Source of the DNA: Candidatus Sumerlaeota bacterium
Lineage (GTDB): Bacteria; Sumerlaeota; Sumerlaeia; MWCT01; JAUWMI01
Assembly: GCA_030613245.1 (NCBI GenBank)
Contig: JAUWMI010000002.1
Span: forward strand, 1 to 64,000
Reading direction: 5' to 3'
Length of the DNA: 64,000 nt
Shown here: positions 1-7,315 of the stretch, in pieces
Numbering within the stretch: position 1 is the first letter of the stretch
Layout: each line of letters begins with the position of its first letter
Program-made: the position numbers and the translations under genes
Notes under the pieces: model-generated
Seen by the model: only the letters and a program-made list of their open reading frames with translations
What the model was told of the DNA's origin: nothing
Database searches by the model: none

Positions 1-928
1 CAACATAGGCAATTCCGCGATTGTTGTAGGCTTCGGCAAAGTTTGGATTTATGGCGAGGGCCTTGTTAAAGTCAACGATTGCTTTATCCAGTTGATCTCT
101 TTCTTCCCAAGCAAGGCCGCGATTAGAATATATGTTTGCAAGTGCTTCAGTCTCGCTTAGACTTCGAAGGTATGCACCTGAACGTACTGCGATTGCTGGT
201 ATGTTAAGCGACAATTTGCACTCTTCATCAGTTTCTACGTACCCTGACGTTGTCTCCCAATTGAAGTAACTGCCACCAGAAAAGTGCCATCTGATGAAAG
301 TGTGCTGTGGAGCATACGCTACATGAAGGGGTAAATTCAAGACCTGTCCAATCGCTAAATAAAGAAAGGTAAGTGTATTACAATCGGCAAAGTGAAACTC
401 TTCATCGAGGTGAGACAATGCATAGGCCTTCTGCTTGCGCGTTAGAAGGAGTTTGCCACTCACATCGCTAGGATACTTCCATAAAGTATCTCGCTCTGGA
501 TCAAACTTTTTTATATACTCAATGGTATCCACGCTAAGTTTCTGGGGTTGTAAAGAATCTGATAAAAGAGGGATACCATCTTTGTATAAGAAATTCTTTT
601 CGATGAGGATATCATGTATTGTTTGCAGGACCTTGATAGCCTCTTCCTTAGAATCAGCACGACTCGCCGCTATTCGTCTTTTGGCCGCATCTATAATTGA
701 GTCCAAGAGTTCATAATTGGGTTCAACACCTTCGACTTCGGATTCCAACTCTAGAGCACGATGAGCAATAGTCTGATATTTCGGTTTATAGGGCTCCTTT
801 TGAGCAGCAGGCAGATCTTTTTGACCATCTGTTTCCTCGACGCTCAAAGCCTTTAGGCACAAGCCAGCCAAGCAAACTAGGGCAATAATCAGCAAGTATT
901 TCCCGCGCTCGTAATCTGGTCGCAGCAT
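1..928 (-). CDS. Secreted transglutaminase-like/TPR protein, C-terminus cut by window edge
   Basis: The reading frame opens at ATG 928 (MLRPDYERGK), six bases after an AAGGTGAG ribosome site, and runs off the window start. A short hydrophobic N-terminus (about residues 11-26) suggests membrane anchoring or export. Next comes an alpha-helical stretch, then a segment with a Cys in FHFADCNTL, a His in APQHTFIRW and an Asn/Glu in YFNWET. This order resembles the Cys-His-Asn layout of transglutaminase-like folds. Tetratricopeptide repeats (YSNRGLAWEERDQLDKAIVDF type) follow. It is a clear paralogue of the larger gene at 3351-5861 but lacks that protein's N-terminal domain and zinc ribbon. Its start overlaps the end of the gene before it, so the two are probably co-transcribed. 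The catalytic assignment is inferred from motif order only. Confidence 0.85.
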   Translation of the reverse strand, partial: MLRPDYERGKYLLIIALVCLAGLCLKALSVEETDGQKDLPAAQKEPYKPKYQTIAHRALELESEVEGVEPNYELLDSIIDAAKRRIAASRADSKEEAIKVLQTIHDILIEKNFLYKDGIPLLSDSLQPQKLSVDTIEYIKKFDPERDTLWKYPSDVSGKLLLTRKQKAYALSHLDEEFHFADCNTLTFLYLAIGQVLNLPLHVAYAPQHTFIRWHFSGGSYFNWETTSGYVETDEECKLSLNIPAIAVRSGAYLRSLSETEALANIYSNRGLAWEERDQLDKAIVDFNKALAINPNFAEAYNNRGIAYV

Positions 929-942
929 TGTTCAGCTCACCT

Positions 943-1371
943 TCACTTTGACGGTTCATACCAGCCGATTGCTTTGAGATAGTCGCCTTCCTGAATCTTG
1001 TGCCGAAATGTCATTGCTTCGCCTTTTTTGAATCGTAAATAACGCACATACCGCAGACTAGCAAAACTGGCATGCAATAGAAATTCTTCTCTTTTAAGAG
1101 TCTGTCGTGCCCCGCGCCCATTGAATCGCATGATAGCAAGATACGTAATATATGCAGTGCCATAACCTTCTTCTTTGATTTCCAAACTACTACCCGCTGG
1201 CAATTTCAAATATGTATTGAACTCGCGCATTTCACAGCCATCCAGAATTGTGCCAACACGATTACCACCAACATATACATAGATACCAGAACCCGAATCT
1301 GAACCGCCCATCCCCGTTACGATAGCAATAACACTTGCGATTAAAATAATGCCTACTAAATAGCGCAACAT
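943..1371 (-). CDS. Hypothetical small membrane-anchored protein
   Basis: This is a protein of about 142 residues with an N-terminal hydrophobic segment (LVGIILIASVIAIVTG), then a small soluble domain rich in beta-type residues (GSGIYVYVGGNRVGTILDGC). I do not recognise the family. Three start codons lie in a row (GTG GTG ATG); the ATG at 1371 best fits the upstream AGGGGGTGA ribosome site. The stop lies about 14 bases from the start of the next gene, whose ribosome site is inside this gene's last codons, which suggests an operon. The hydrophobic N-terminus could be a signal peptide or a permanent anchor. Confidence 0.7.
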   Translation of the reverse strand: MLRYLVGIILIASVIAIVTGMGGSDSGSGIYVYVGGNRVGTILDGCEMREFNTYLKLPAGSSLEIKEEGYGTAYITYLAIMRFNGRGARQTLKREEFLLHASFASLRYVRYLRFKKGEAMTFRHKIQEGDYLKAIGWYEPSK

Positions 1372-1495
1372 CACCACTCACCCCCTTTTACTTGAATCTT
1401 CCTCAGCGCCGGATTCTGACGCTATACCTTGCTACCTCCACGCCATTCTGCGAAGTAAGACCATGAGCCGTCTTTTCTCTTTCGCTTTGCAAAGT

Positions 1496-1996
1496 TCATT
1501 TTGTTCCGCTCCTTTCTTTTAATGCCAGATTCAAAGCATCAATTACTTTTTCCATAGTCTCTCTACGCTCTATTTCCAATACGCCTTTTTCTCCAGCCGA
1601 ACTTGTTATAGAAAGTATATATTTGTCTGGTAATTTTACCGGTTTCTTTTCTCGAACATAGGCCAACCAAATAGCACCGCCAATAATAAAACCAATACAC
1701 AATACAAAAGCTCCAAAGTAATCGCCTAGACTGCCAAAGCCTGGTGCTTCACCAATACCAAGCAAAGCAGCAATCAATCCAATAACTCCCAATACGCCGA
1801 TTGCAATTAAGCACCCCGCACAGCCGGATTTTGTATCTTGCGTTTCGGTCTGCTTTTTGATTGATTCAGCCTCCTTTATCACCACTCTGAAGCTGCTGAT
1901 ATTTGCAAGAATATAATTGCTATCGCCAATCTTTAATTGTGAATCAGTAATCCGAACCGCATCATCTTGGTAAAAGATTTTTTCATTAGCATTCAT
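1496..1996 (-). CDS. DUF6232-like membrane protein
   Basis: This is a 166-residue protein. The N-terminal part (KIFYQDDAVRITDSQLKIGD, then NYILANISSFRV) matches my memory of the DUF6232 family pattern: a short beta-rich segment that places a 'display' loop before two transmembrane helices. Two hydrophobic segments follow, at about residues 60-82 and 90-112, the first preceded by a Cys-rich GCAGC. The charged C-terminal tail would be cytoplasmic. Function is unknown for the family. Its ribosome site (GGAGCGGAGC) is good. Small membrane proteins of this kind are common passengers in gene-cassette arrays, which fits the region, but no attC site adjoins it. Confidence 0.7.
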   Translation of the reverse strand: MNANEKIFYQDDAVRITDSQLKIGDSNYILANISSFRVVIKEAESIKKQTETQDTKSGCAGCLIAIGVLGVIGLIAALLGIGEAPGFGSLGDYFGAFVLCIGFIIGGAIWLAYVREKKPVKLPDKYILSITSSAGEKGVLEIERRETMEKVIDALNLALKERSGTK

Positions 1997-2060
1997 TTCG
2001 CTCCGCTCCTTTCACTATCCCGTTTATCCCAAATTAATGCTACTTCTTTCAATAGGGGTC

Positions 2061-2288
2061 TTAAGAAGGGCTGCCAAATATTCTCCTGACCAATAATGCC
2101 AGAACGTATGCAGCTAATAATGGCCACCAGCTTTGGTACGCAAGGGCTCCTATCGCACCCCATAAATAGCAGAAGCTCCCAATGTAAAAACCTATGTGGC
2201 TCCTCGCTGCTCCGGTTAATGCGCCGAGACCCATAAATCCAAAAAAAATAACTACCAGATAGAAAAGAATCTTCAATACCACGTCCAT
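2061..2288 (-). CDS. Small membrane protein, 75 aa
   Basis: Almost the whole 75-residue chain is hydrophobic, giving two or three membrane segments (about residues 4-24, 30-48 and 53-68) and a positively charged end (RRIFG). The family is not recognised. It is preceded, 17 bases upstream, by a 32-residue membrane peptide gene at 2305-2403, and the two may form a unit. A ribosome site (AAAAAGGAACGG) lies just before the ATG. No function can be assigned. Confidence 0.6.
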   Translation of the reverse strand: MDVVLKILFYLVVIFFGFMGLGALTGAARSHIGFYIGSFCYLWGAIGALAYQSWWPLLAAYVLALLVRRIFGSPS

Positions 2289-2304
2289 AAGATTCCGTTC
2301 CTTT

Positions 2305-2403
2305 TTAATCGCCTGTTAGCCACCGCACTATCACGGCTATAATTGCAACGACCAAAGTAAAAATCAGTATGACCTTTCCTCTATCATAATCTGGTCGCAG
2401 CAT
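2305..2403 (-). CDS. 32-aa membrane peptide sharing a leader with the TPR gene at 928
   Basis: The frame reads MLRPDYDRGK, then a single hydrophobic helix (about residues 11-26), and ends RWLTGD. The first ten residues and the ribosome site (GGTGAACTGAACA-ATG) are nearly the same as the start of the transglutaminase-like/TPR gene at position 928 (GGTGAGCTGAACA-ATG, MLRPDYERGK). Conservation of both the upstream signal and the coding start argues that this short frame is translated or derives from a translated gene. Its ATG is 20 bases after the stop of the lipoprotein gene at 2424. It could be a true small membrane protein or the leftover 5' end of a TPR-gene copy. Confidence 0.5.
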   Translation of the reverse strand: MLRPDYDRGKVILIFTLVVAIIAVIVRWLTGD

Positions 2404-2423
2404 TGTTCAGTTCACCGCTTCTT

Positions 2424-2756
2424 TTATCTTAAATTCATCTGAAAATATATTCGTCTTGGCAACGGATCTATTCCATGCAAAAATTTGGTTTGCATGTACT
2501 GTCCAGGATACATTGGATATGCTTTTACCACAACAAGCCCTGGTGCGCCGTTAACTATATATGTCAACGGCGTTGTGCCAATATAGTTATTATCCCATTC
2601 TATTCTAGCTCCAGGAGGATCTGAAATAATCTGAACCGCATAAGAAAAGTATCTATATTCCCTTTCCCAATTGTCAAAGTAGAAGGTATTTGGTTTTTGT
2701 ACACAGCCTGTAAACAAAATAGCAGATATCAGAATTATTATATTTAGGATACGCAT
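2424..2756 (-). CDS. PEGA-domain lipoprotein
   Basis: This is a 110-residue protein with a type II signal peptide: hydrophobic MRILNIIILISAILFTGC with lipobox LFTGC, so Cys18 is predicted to be lipidated. The mature part contains a PEGA-type pattern, VQIISDPPGARIEWDNNYIG then TTPL, at about residues 42-65. PEGA domains are small beta folds found in surface and S-layer-associated proteins. The gene has a strong ribosome site (AAGGAGGAGGGG). The next gene on the strand follows closely, so it is probably part of the small-gene operon here. The exact role is unknown. Confidence 0.75.
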   Translation of the reverse strand: MRILNIIILISAILFTGCVQKPNTFYFDNWEREYRYFSYAVQIISDPPGARIEWDNNYIGTTPLTYIVNGAPGLVVVKAYPMYPGQYMQTKFLHGIDPLPRRIYFQMNLR

Positions 2757-2793
2757 TTTCCCCTCCTCCTTGATCTTAGCTGAATCTAATGGC

Positions 2794-2838
2794 TTACCAG
2801 ACCATTGTGAACTTGCTGGCTTACTGTCTTACTGGTAA
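2794..2838. repeat. Inverted repeat TTACCAG/CTGGTAA
   Basis: Arms at 2794-2800 and 2832-2838 are perfect seven-base complements with a 31-base spacer. They overlap the 3' end of the 46-residue gene at 2821-2961. A possible but poor attC relic surrounds them (an ATTAGAT half-site on the minus strand). I see no U-tract for a terminator. Confidence 0.35.
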
Positions 2839-2961
2839 AGGTTCTAGGCGAAATTTCTTCTGCTTGAGCACAGGGGATGATGGCACATCTTTTGTCTCCA
2901 ATTCGTACTTTATCGCTTCTTCTGGAGTCCTATCCCTTATGTATATGTGATTCTGAATCAC
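2821..2961 (-). CDS. 46-aa hydrophilic peptide, coupled to upstream gene
   Basis: A GTG at 2961 begins a 46-residue frame (MIQNHIYIRDRTPEEAIKY...) ending in TAA at 2821-2823. The GTG shares its first base with the last base of the upstream TAG stop. An AAAGGA ribosome site lies seven bases before it, so start and spacing suggest translational coupling. The peptide is charged and hydrophilic (TPEEAIKYELETKD then a Lys/Arg-rich end) with no membrane segment. The family is not recognised. The pair of 62 and 46 residues looks like a two-gene unit, but nothing shows a toxin-antitoxin function. Confidence 0.5.
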   Translation of the reverse strand: MIQNHIYIRDRTPEEAIKYELETKDVPSSPVLKQKKFRLEPLPVRQ

Positions 2962-3149
2962 TATTCATTCCTTTCAGGGACTTCATAGGTTGGAATCTCA
3001 TCTGTACTTCTGTATATAATAATCAGATCCCCCTTGTGGGAAAAGACACTGAATATCTCAAAGCCTTTCTCCTGTAACTCATTTAACACAGCCTTTAGAG
3101 ACTCTTTACCCTCTCCTGCAACAACTCTAACAAACCATTTGCAAGTCAT
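2961..3149 (-). CDS. Small 62-aa protein, ACT-like or ferredoxin-like fold possible
   Basis: This is a 62-residue soluble protein (MTCKWFVRVVAGEGKESL...). Its alternating strand/helix pattern (KWFVRVVAG, ESLKAVLNELQEKGFEIFSVF, DLIIIYRS) would fit a small alpha/beta ferredoxin-like or ACT-like fold. That reading comes from the pattern alone. An ideal ribosome site (AGGAGGAGAAAAA-ATG) precedes it. Its stop overlaps the next small gene by one base, and a 34-residue membrane peptide gene lies 34 bases upstream. Confidence 0.6.
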   Translation of the reverse strand: MTCKWFVRVVAGEGKESLKAVLNELQEKGFEIFSVFSHKGDLIIIYRSTDEIPTYEVPERNE

Positions 3150-3182
3150 TTTTTCTCCTCCTGCATTATTATCATGCTGACT

Positions 3183-3287
3183 CTATGGCAAGCGCCCGTT
3201 CCTTTTCCACCGCACCCAGGCAACCTGACGGCCTATCGCATAACCCAAAGCCGCACCCAAGAGCATATATAAGATGTTCAGTACCAT
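3183..3287 (-). CDS. 34-aa single-helix membrane peptide (intact copy of a repeated family)
   Basis: The frame MVLNILYMLLGAALGYAIGR then QVAWVRWKRNGRLP ends in TAG. It has one hydrophobic, Gly/Ala-rich helix (residues 2-19) and a strongly basic tail (RWKRNGR), typical of small inner-membrane peptides. Its last 20 codons are almost identical to sequence at 7856-7913, and its first half resembles a frame at 8499-8566, so it belongs to a local family. An AAAGGG element lies about nine bases upstream. The codon pair spanning GGGTTATGC contains a GTTATGC motif close to the integron core site GTTRRRY. Translation is likely but unproven. Confidence 0.5.
   Translation of the reverse strand: MVLNILYMLLGAALGYAIGRQVAWVRWKRNGRLP
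3187..3244. repeat. 58-bp direct repeat, copy 1
   Basis: This segment matches 7856-7913 at 56 of 58 positions by eye. The match stops abruptly at the AAC of GCATAAC (plus strand), the point corresponding to an integron core-site crossover. It encodes the C-terminal 20 residues of the 34-residue membrane peptide. Confidence 0.85.
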
Positions 3288-3350
3288 GACCTTATGCCCT
3301 TTATGTGATTATCGTTTAATCTTGACGCCGTACTTCGCTGCATAAGTATC

Positions 3351-5861
3351 CTACTCATGTTGGCCCGATGCCTCCCGAAGCAGTTGGATGAATTTGGGAT
3401 TTGGACTTTCCCCTAGCTCCCGGCATCTCTTGACATCCGCCCACGCCCGCTTGTACTCGTGTTTGCCGAACCATGCAACGGCGCGATTCCTATAAGCTCG
3501 GGCGAAGTTTGGATTGATGGCAATTGCTTTGTTTAAGTCGGCAATGGCACGGTCGTCGGACCATTTCTTACAATAGGCGATTCCGCGGTCACAATAGGCT
3601 TCGGCATAGTTCGGCTTTATTTCGATGGCCCTGTCGAAGTCTGCAATTCCGCGGTCGTAGTGACCTTTTCGGCAACTCGCAAGTCCTCGGGCATAGTAAG
3701 CATCAGCGAAGTTTGGCTTTCTAGCGATTGCCTTGTTGCAGTCGGCAATAGCGTGATCCAAGTTCCCATTCAGGAGATAGACATTACCGCGGCTATAGTA
3801 GGCTTGGGCCAAGTTAGGGTTTATTGCAATGGCTCTGTCGAAATCCGCTACGGCGCGGTCGTAATCGCTTTTCTTGGAATAGGCAATGCCGCGGTTGCAG
3901 TAGGCCTCAGAATAGTCAGGGTTTATGGCGATGGCCTTATCATAGTCGACAATAGCGCGCTCGTAATCACCTTTATCATCGTAGGCATTTCCCCGGTTAT
4001 AGTAACATCGGGCGTCATTTGGGTTTATTGCCATGGCTCTGTTGTAATCAACGATGGCACGATCGAAGTCGCCTTCATGGCGGTAGGCTATACCGCGATT
4101 TATAAAGGCAGCAGTAAAGCTCGCGTCTATGGTTATGGCTTTGTTATAGTTGGCGATGGCGCGGGCGCTGTCGCCTTTGTCATAGTGGGCTTTCGCGCGG
4201 TTGTAATGGGCTAATGCAAAATTCGGATTTATGGCGATGGCTTCATTGAAGTCTGCTATTGCTCGTTCGTAGTCTTCTTTATGGGAGTAGGCGATTCCGC
4301 GGTTACAATAAGCTTCGGCAAAGTTCGACCTTATTTCGATGGCCTTGTCGATGTCTGCAATGGCCCTATCCAAGTTACCTCTTTCTTGCCAAGCATTGCC
4401 ACGATTACTATAGACTGCTGCAAGGGCATAGTCTACGCTTAGGCTTTTAAGGTATGCGCCCGAACGCACTGCGATCGTTGGTATGTTGAGCCACGATTTA
4501 TACTCGTCATCAGTTAATGTGTTCGCCTCTAATGTCTCCCAGTTGAGATAACTGCCATCGGGAAAGTGCCATCTAATAAAAGCGTGCTGTGGAGCAGATA
4601 CTTCATGAATGGGCAACATCAATGCATCGCCAATCCCGAGGTATAGGAGAGTCATTATATCACAATCTGCCAAGTGAAACCTTTCATCGAGGTGAGACAA
4701 GGCATGAACTCTCTGCTTCAGTGTTGGAACCAGTCTACTTTCCTCATGCCTAAGATCTTTCCACATGCTTTCGCGTTCTGGTTCAATCCTCTTAAGATAT
4801 TCAATAGCATCTTTGTCAAGACTTAGAGGTTGTAATGCTTTAGACAAAAGATCGACGTTGGTTCTATTCAGAAAATTCATCTCCACTAGGACATCGGAGA
4901 TAGTCTGCAATATCTTAAAGGCCTCCTCTTTAGAATAGGGAGGGCTCGCTTTGATTCGTCTTTTGACCTCATCGATAATTGAGTCTAGAAGTTCATAATT
5001 GGGCTCAGCGCCTTCAATCTCCGATTCTAGATCAAGAGCTCGATGAGCAATGGTCTGATATTTCGCTTCATATCGCTCCTTTTTGCCAGCGGTTGATTTG
5101 CTCTGAATATTCGTTTTCTCAGCTTTTGACCGCATTCCCTTTGTCTCTGACAGTTTAATTCCGCACCAAGGGCAGAATTTATATGCTCCGCTTAGCTTCT
5201 CTTGGCAATCTGGACATATCTTTGGCGGGACAAGAGAGCTCAAAGGTAATCTCCATTTAACTTTTTTTTCGCCCAATTCGACTGAAAAGATTCCCTCCTT
5301 CTTAGCATCGGCAATCCTTTGGCCCTTTTCATTCCTAGCTGGGAAGAAAAAGAAAATCACGCTTCCCATCATTGGCCCTAAATCTGCCCAACCTGACTTC
5401 AGAGATGAGGCTGATTTTTTAGCACGCGCAGAAACTTTATCTTCATTGAGAGGAAGATAGACGGTACCTTGGCTATCCCTCATCCTAATATTAGCTCGAA
5501 TGTTAGCATCGGGTCTGGGTGAAAATCCGTTAGACCCTATTTTGCCATCCAAAACGGCGATAACCGTGTACTTGCCCCAAATTTTGACTGCGTCTTCAAT
5601 CTCGGCTTCTACATCCTCATATGGTGGAATCTGGGTAAAACTAGCTTCCCAGAATTCATTTGGAATCCACCAAATAAGGGTCAGGTCGGTGATGTCACCC
5701 GGATTCTGCCATATCTTTTGAGTTTCTTGCGTCAGGGCCACAAAGTCTATCTTACTCTCCTGAGCTAGACCAGCGCTCATCCACCCACACAACAAAGACA
5801 CCGCTACGAAAACACTTATCCACCTCAGACCTCCACTCGCAACAAATAATGATTTATTCAT
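3351..5861 (-). CDS. Secreted zinc-ribbon, transglutaminase-like, ten-TPR protein
   Basis: This is an 836-residue protein. Residues 1-33 are a signal peptide ending near GLAQES. Residues 40-210 form an unrecognised beta-rich domain. A zinc ribbon (CPDCQEKL ... CPWCG) lies at about 215-235. Residues 270-480 carry helical segments and a transglutaminase-like segment with Cys in LADCDIMTLLYL, His in APQHAFIRW and Asn-Trp-Glu. The C-terminal part has ten tandem 34-residue TPRs (pattern AYCNRGIAYSHKEDYERAIADF) that end near the terminus. The start has a good ribosome site (AAGGAGGGGC). It is the long paralogue of the gene at 1-928. An attC-like half-site lies 29 bases upstream. TPRs suggest protein-protein scaffolding outside the cytoplasm; enzymatic activity is uncertain. 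Confidence 0.85.
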   Translation of the reverse strand: MNKSLFVASGGLRWISVFVAVSLLCGWMSAGLAQESKIDFVALTQETQKIWQNPGDITDLTLIWWIPNEFWEASFTQIPPYEDVEAEIEDAVKIWGKYTVIAVLDGKIGSNGFSPRPDANIRANIRMRDSQGTVYLPLNEDKVSARAKKSASSLKSGWADLGPMMGSVIFFFFPARNEKGQRIADAKKEGIFSVELGEKKVKWRLPLSSLVPPKICPDCQEKLSGAYKFCPWCGIKLSETKGMRSKAEKTNIQSKSTAGKKERYEAKYQTIAHRALDLESEIEGAEPNYELLDSIIDEVKRRIKASPPYSKEEAFKILQTISDVLVEMNFLNRTNVDLLSKALQPLSLDKDAIEYLKRIEPERESMWKDLRHEESRLVPTLKQRVHALSHLDERFHLADCDIMTLLYLGIGDALMLPIHEVSAPQHAFIRWHFPDGSYLNWETLEANTLTDDEYKSWLNIPTIAVRSGAYLKSLSVDYALAAVYSNRGNAWQERGNLDRAIADIDKAIEIRSNFAEAYCNRGIAYSHKEDYERAIADFNEAIAINPNFALAHYNRAKAHYDKGDSARAIANYNKAITIDASFTAAFINRGIAYRHEGDFDRAIVDYNRAMAINPNDARCYYNRGNAYDDKGDYERAIVDYDKAIAINPDYSEAYCNRGIAYSKKSDYDRAVADFDRAIAINPNLAQAYYSRGNVYLLNGNLDHAIADCNKAIARKPNFADAYYARGLASCRKGHYDRGIADFDRAIEIKPNYAEAYCDRGIAYCKKWSDDRAIADLNKAIAINPNFARAYRNRAVAWFGKHEYKRAWADVKRCRELGESPNPKFIQLLREASGQHE

Positions 5862-5889
5862 CTTAGCCCCTCCTTTTGGGGTGCATGAT

Positions 5890-5958
5890 GCCTAACATTC
5901 ACGCTGTGTATGAACCCTGAAGGATTAGAGCGAACAAAGTAAGCTGCGAATACCATGC
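5890..5958 (-). other. Degenerate attC-like site
   Basis: On the minus strand this ends in GTTAGGC, a perfect integron R' core (GTTRRRY), 29 bases before the next gene's start. Just inside, GCGTGAAT can pair with ATTCGC about 40 bases away, giving the L'/L'' stem. The other core (GCATGGT) is a poor match to RYYYAAC. The size (69 bp) and place (between genes, after a stop) fit a cassette recombination site that has decayed on one side. Confidence 0.45.
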
Positions 5959-5975
5959 TAAGCCAATTCGCCCCT

Positions 5976-7238
5976 CTACTTCTCTGATGAGGGCATCAGT
6001 TCATTCTGGGAAATTGCTATGTAATTAAGACCAATAAAGCGTTTGCTTTTCTGCTCTTTAGTTCTATCAAATATTAATCCAAGCTTTAATCCCATTCCTT
6101 TATATTCGTAGACATAATATTCTATCATTGCTCCAGTTGGCGCCATTGATAGCATCCTTTTCTCACTTTCTTTATCCCTCACCACAGAAGAGGGCTTGCC
6201 AATACTATCGATTTGCTTTTGAGTCAGGTATCTGAATTTCAAGAAACTGTAACCTTCAACAAGAACGTTGTCTGTGTATCCTAATTGAAGTAAAGCGACC
6301 CTACTATTTTCATGTAGCACAACAACTAAAGGTGGTTTTGTATAATGTAGGAAGCTCATTTTAGGCACTACACCTTCATACTTTTCGCCTCCGAGAACTC
6401 TAAATTCGCCTATTTTACTAATGTCTGCCGCAGACCATTTTTCGCTCGGTTCTCCCAATATAGAAACTACCTGGCTATAAGTCATGCCAAGTGCCACACC
6501 GGCAATACTTCTGTTAGGAACTACTTGGACTGCGCCCCTCTTCGCTTGGAGCGCCATTAATTCTTCTGAAGTCGCTTCTCTCCCGTAAATGGGCCCTGGT
6601 TCAGCGCGAAACTTTTGTGTCTCTTCCTCTGTTGAGGTTGGTTTTGTAAGTCGCACTCTTCGCCTTGGGTCTGCCTCTTTAGAGGTTTCTCTTTGGACTT
6701 GCGCCTCCAGTTTAGGGTTAGCTGCAAGGTAGTCATTAATAAATTGGTCCATGAGTTCATTGACACGTACTCTAACAGCATTTTCCGTGTGCTCTGTGGG
6801 GCTACCCGCGACAGACCCTGTCATCCATGTAATACCGCGATTATCCACAATTCTTGGATTTCTTATTAAGGCAACACCTTGGTGAAGATAAAGCGTAGCA
6901 GAGAAAGCCCATACGTTCCCACACTTAGCCATTGTCACCGCCAGCCGAATATAGGGCAAGCCCAATCCCTTCTCCATCTCTTTATACGGAATAACTCGTA
7001 TACCCGCTTGCCTCAGTCTCATCTCCACAAGCGTGTGCAACATTTTTCTAGTGACACCGTGTTCTTCAACCCCTTGGTTGATCTCATTAACATGAAGCCC
7101 TACACCTTGCAATCCCACCAAGGTTGACCGATCTCTTGCTAACCTGCTATCGTGGGTTTGCTGAGCGTTTGTCTGACATTGAACCAAAAACAACGCGACT
7201 ACAATTACCACCACAATGCAGCGGATTTTCTCCTTCAT
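5976..7238 (-). CDS. Lipoprotein of unknown function, 420 aa
   Basis: The N-terminus MKEKIRCIVVVIVVALFLVQ followed by Cys is a lipoprotein signal with lipobox FLVQC. The first mature domain (about residues 40-170; ...LVGLQGVGLHVNEINQGVEE, MRLRQAGIRVIPYKE, GSVAGSP, VNELMDQFINDYLAANP) has a layout I have seen in many uncharacterised bacterial envelope proteins. A polar linker at about 175-230 follows, then a second domain (about 240-415) with VAGVALGMTYSQVVSILGEP, like the small 'outer membrane assembly/SmpA-like' repeats that read X-G-M-x2-x-V-x-x-x-x-G-x-P. The stop is followed by the degenerate attC-like site. Function is unknown. Confidence 0.7.
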   Translation of the reverse strand: MKEKIRCIVVVIVVALFLVQCQTNAQQTHDSRLARDRSTLVGLQGVGLHVNEINQGVEEHGVTRKMLHTLVEMRLRQAGIRVIPYKEMEKGLGLPYIRLAVTMAKCGNVWAFSATLYLHQGVALIRNPRIVDNRGITWMTGSVAGSPTEHTENAVRVRVNELMDQFINDYLAANPKLEAQVQRETSKEADPRRRVRLTKPTSTEEETQKFRAEPGPIYGREATSEELMALQAKRGAVQVVPNRSIAGVALGMTYSQVVSILGEPSEKWSAADISKIGEFRVLGGEKYEGVVPKMSFLHYTKPPLVVVLHENSRVALLQLGYTDNVLVEGYSFLKFRYLTQKQIDSIGKPSSVVRDKESEKRMLSMAPTGAMIEYYVYEYKGMGLKLGLIFDRTKEQKSKRFIGLNYIAISQNELMPSSEK

Positions 7239-7260
7239 TTTTTATCCCATCTCCTTCTAC

Positions 7261-7290
7261 AAAAATTACCAATCGCTTGGCTGACCAAGC
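7261..7290 (-). terminator. Probable Rho-independent terminator
   Basis: On the minus strand a GCTTGG-TCAG-CCAAGC hairpin is followed by GATTGGTAATTTTT. It lies 26 bases after the stop of the gene at 7316-7831 and before the lipoprotein gene. The U-run is separated from the stem by several bases, so efficiency may be modest. Confidence 0.5.
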
Positions 7291-7315
7291 CCGACAGATC
7301 GCGCTCCGGCTTTGA

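Noticed and set aside
2821-3149. Toxin-antitoxin pair
   Set aside because: Size and overlap fit, but neither protein shows a recognised toxin or DNA-binding antitoxin motif.
3660-4214. A 184-residue plus-strand open frame
   Set aside because: It lies wholly antisense to the TPR repeats and repeats with their 102-base period. It has no ribosome site; the minus-strand gene explains it.
3500-4460. Regularly spaced repeats that could suggest a CRISPR array
   Set aside because: The period is 102 bases (34 codons) with gradual divergence, and it codes for TPRs. There are no identical repeats with unique spacers.
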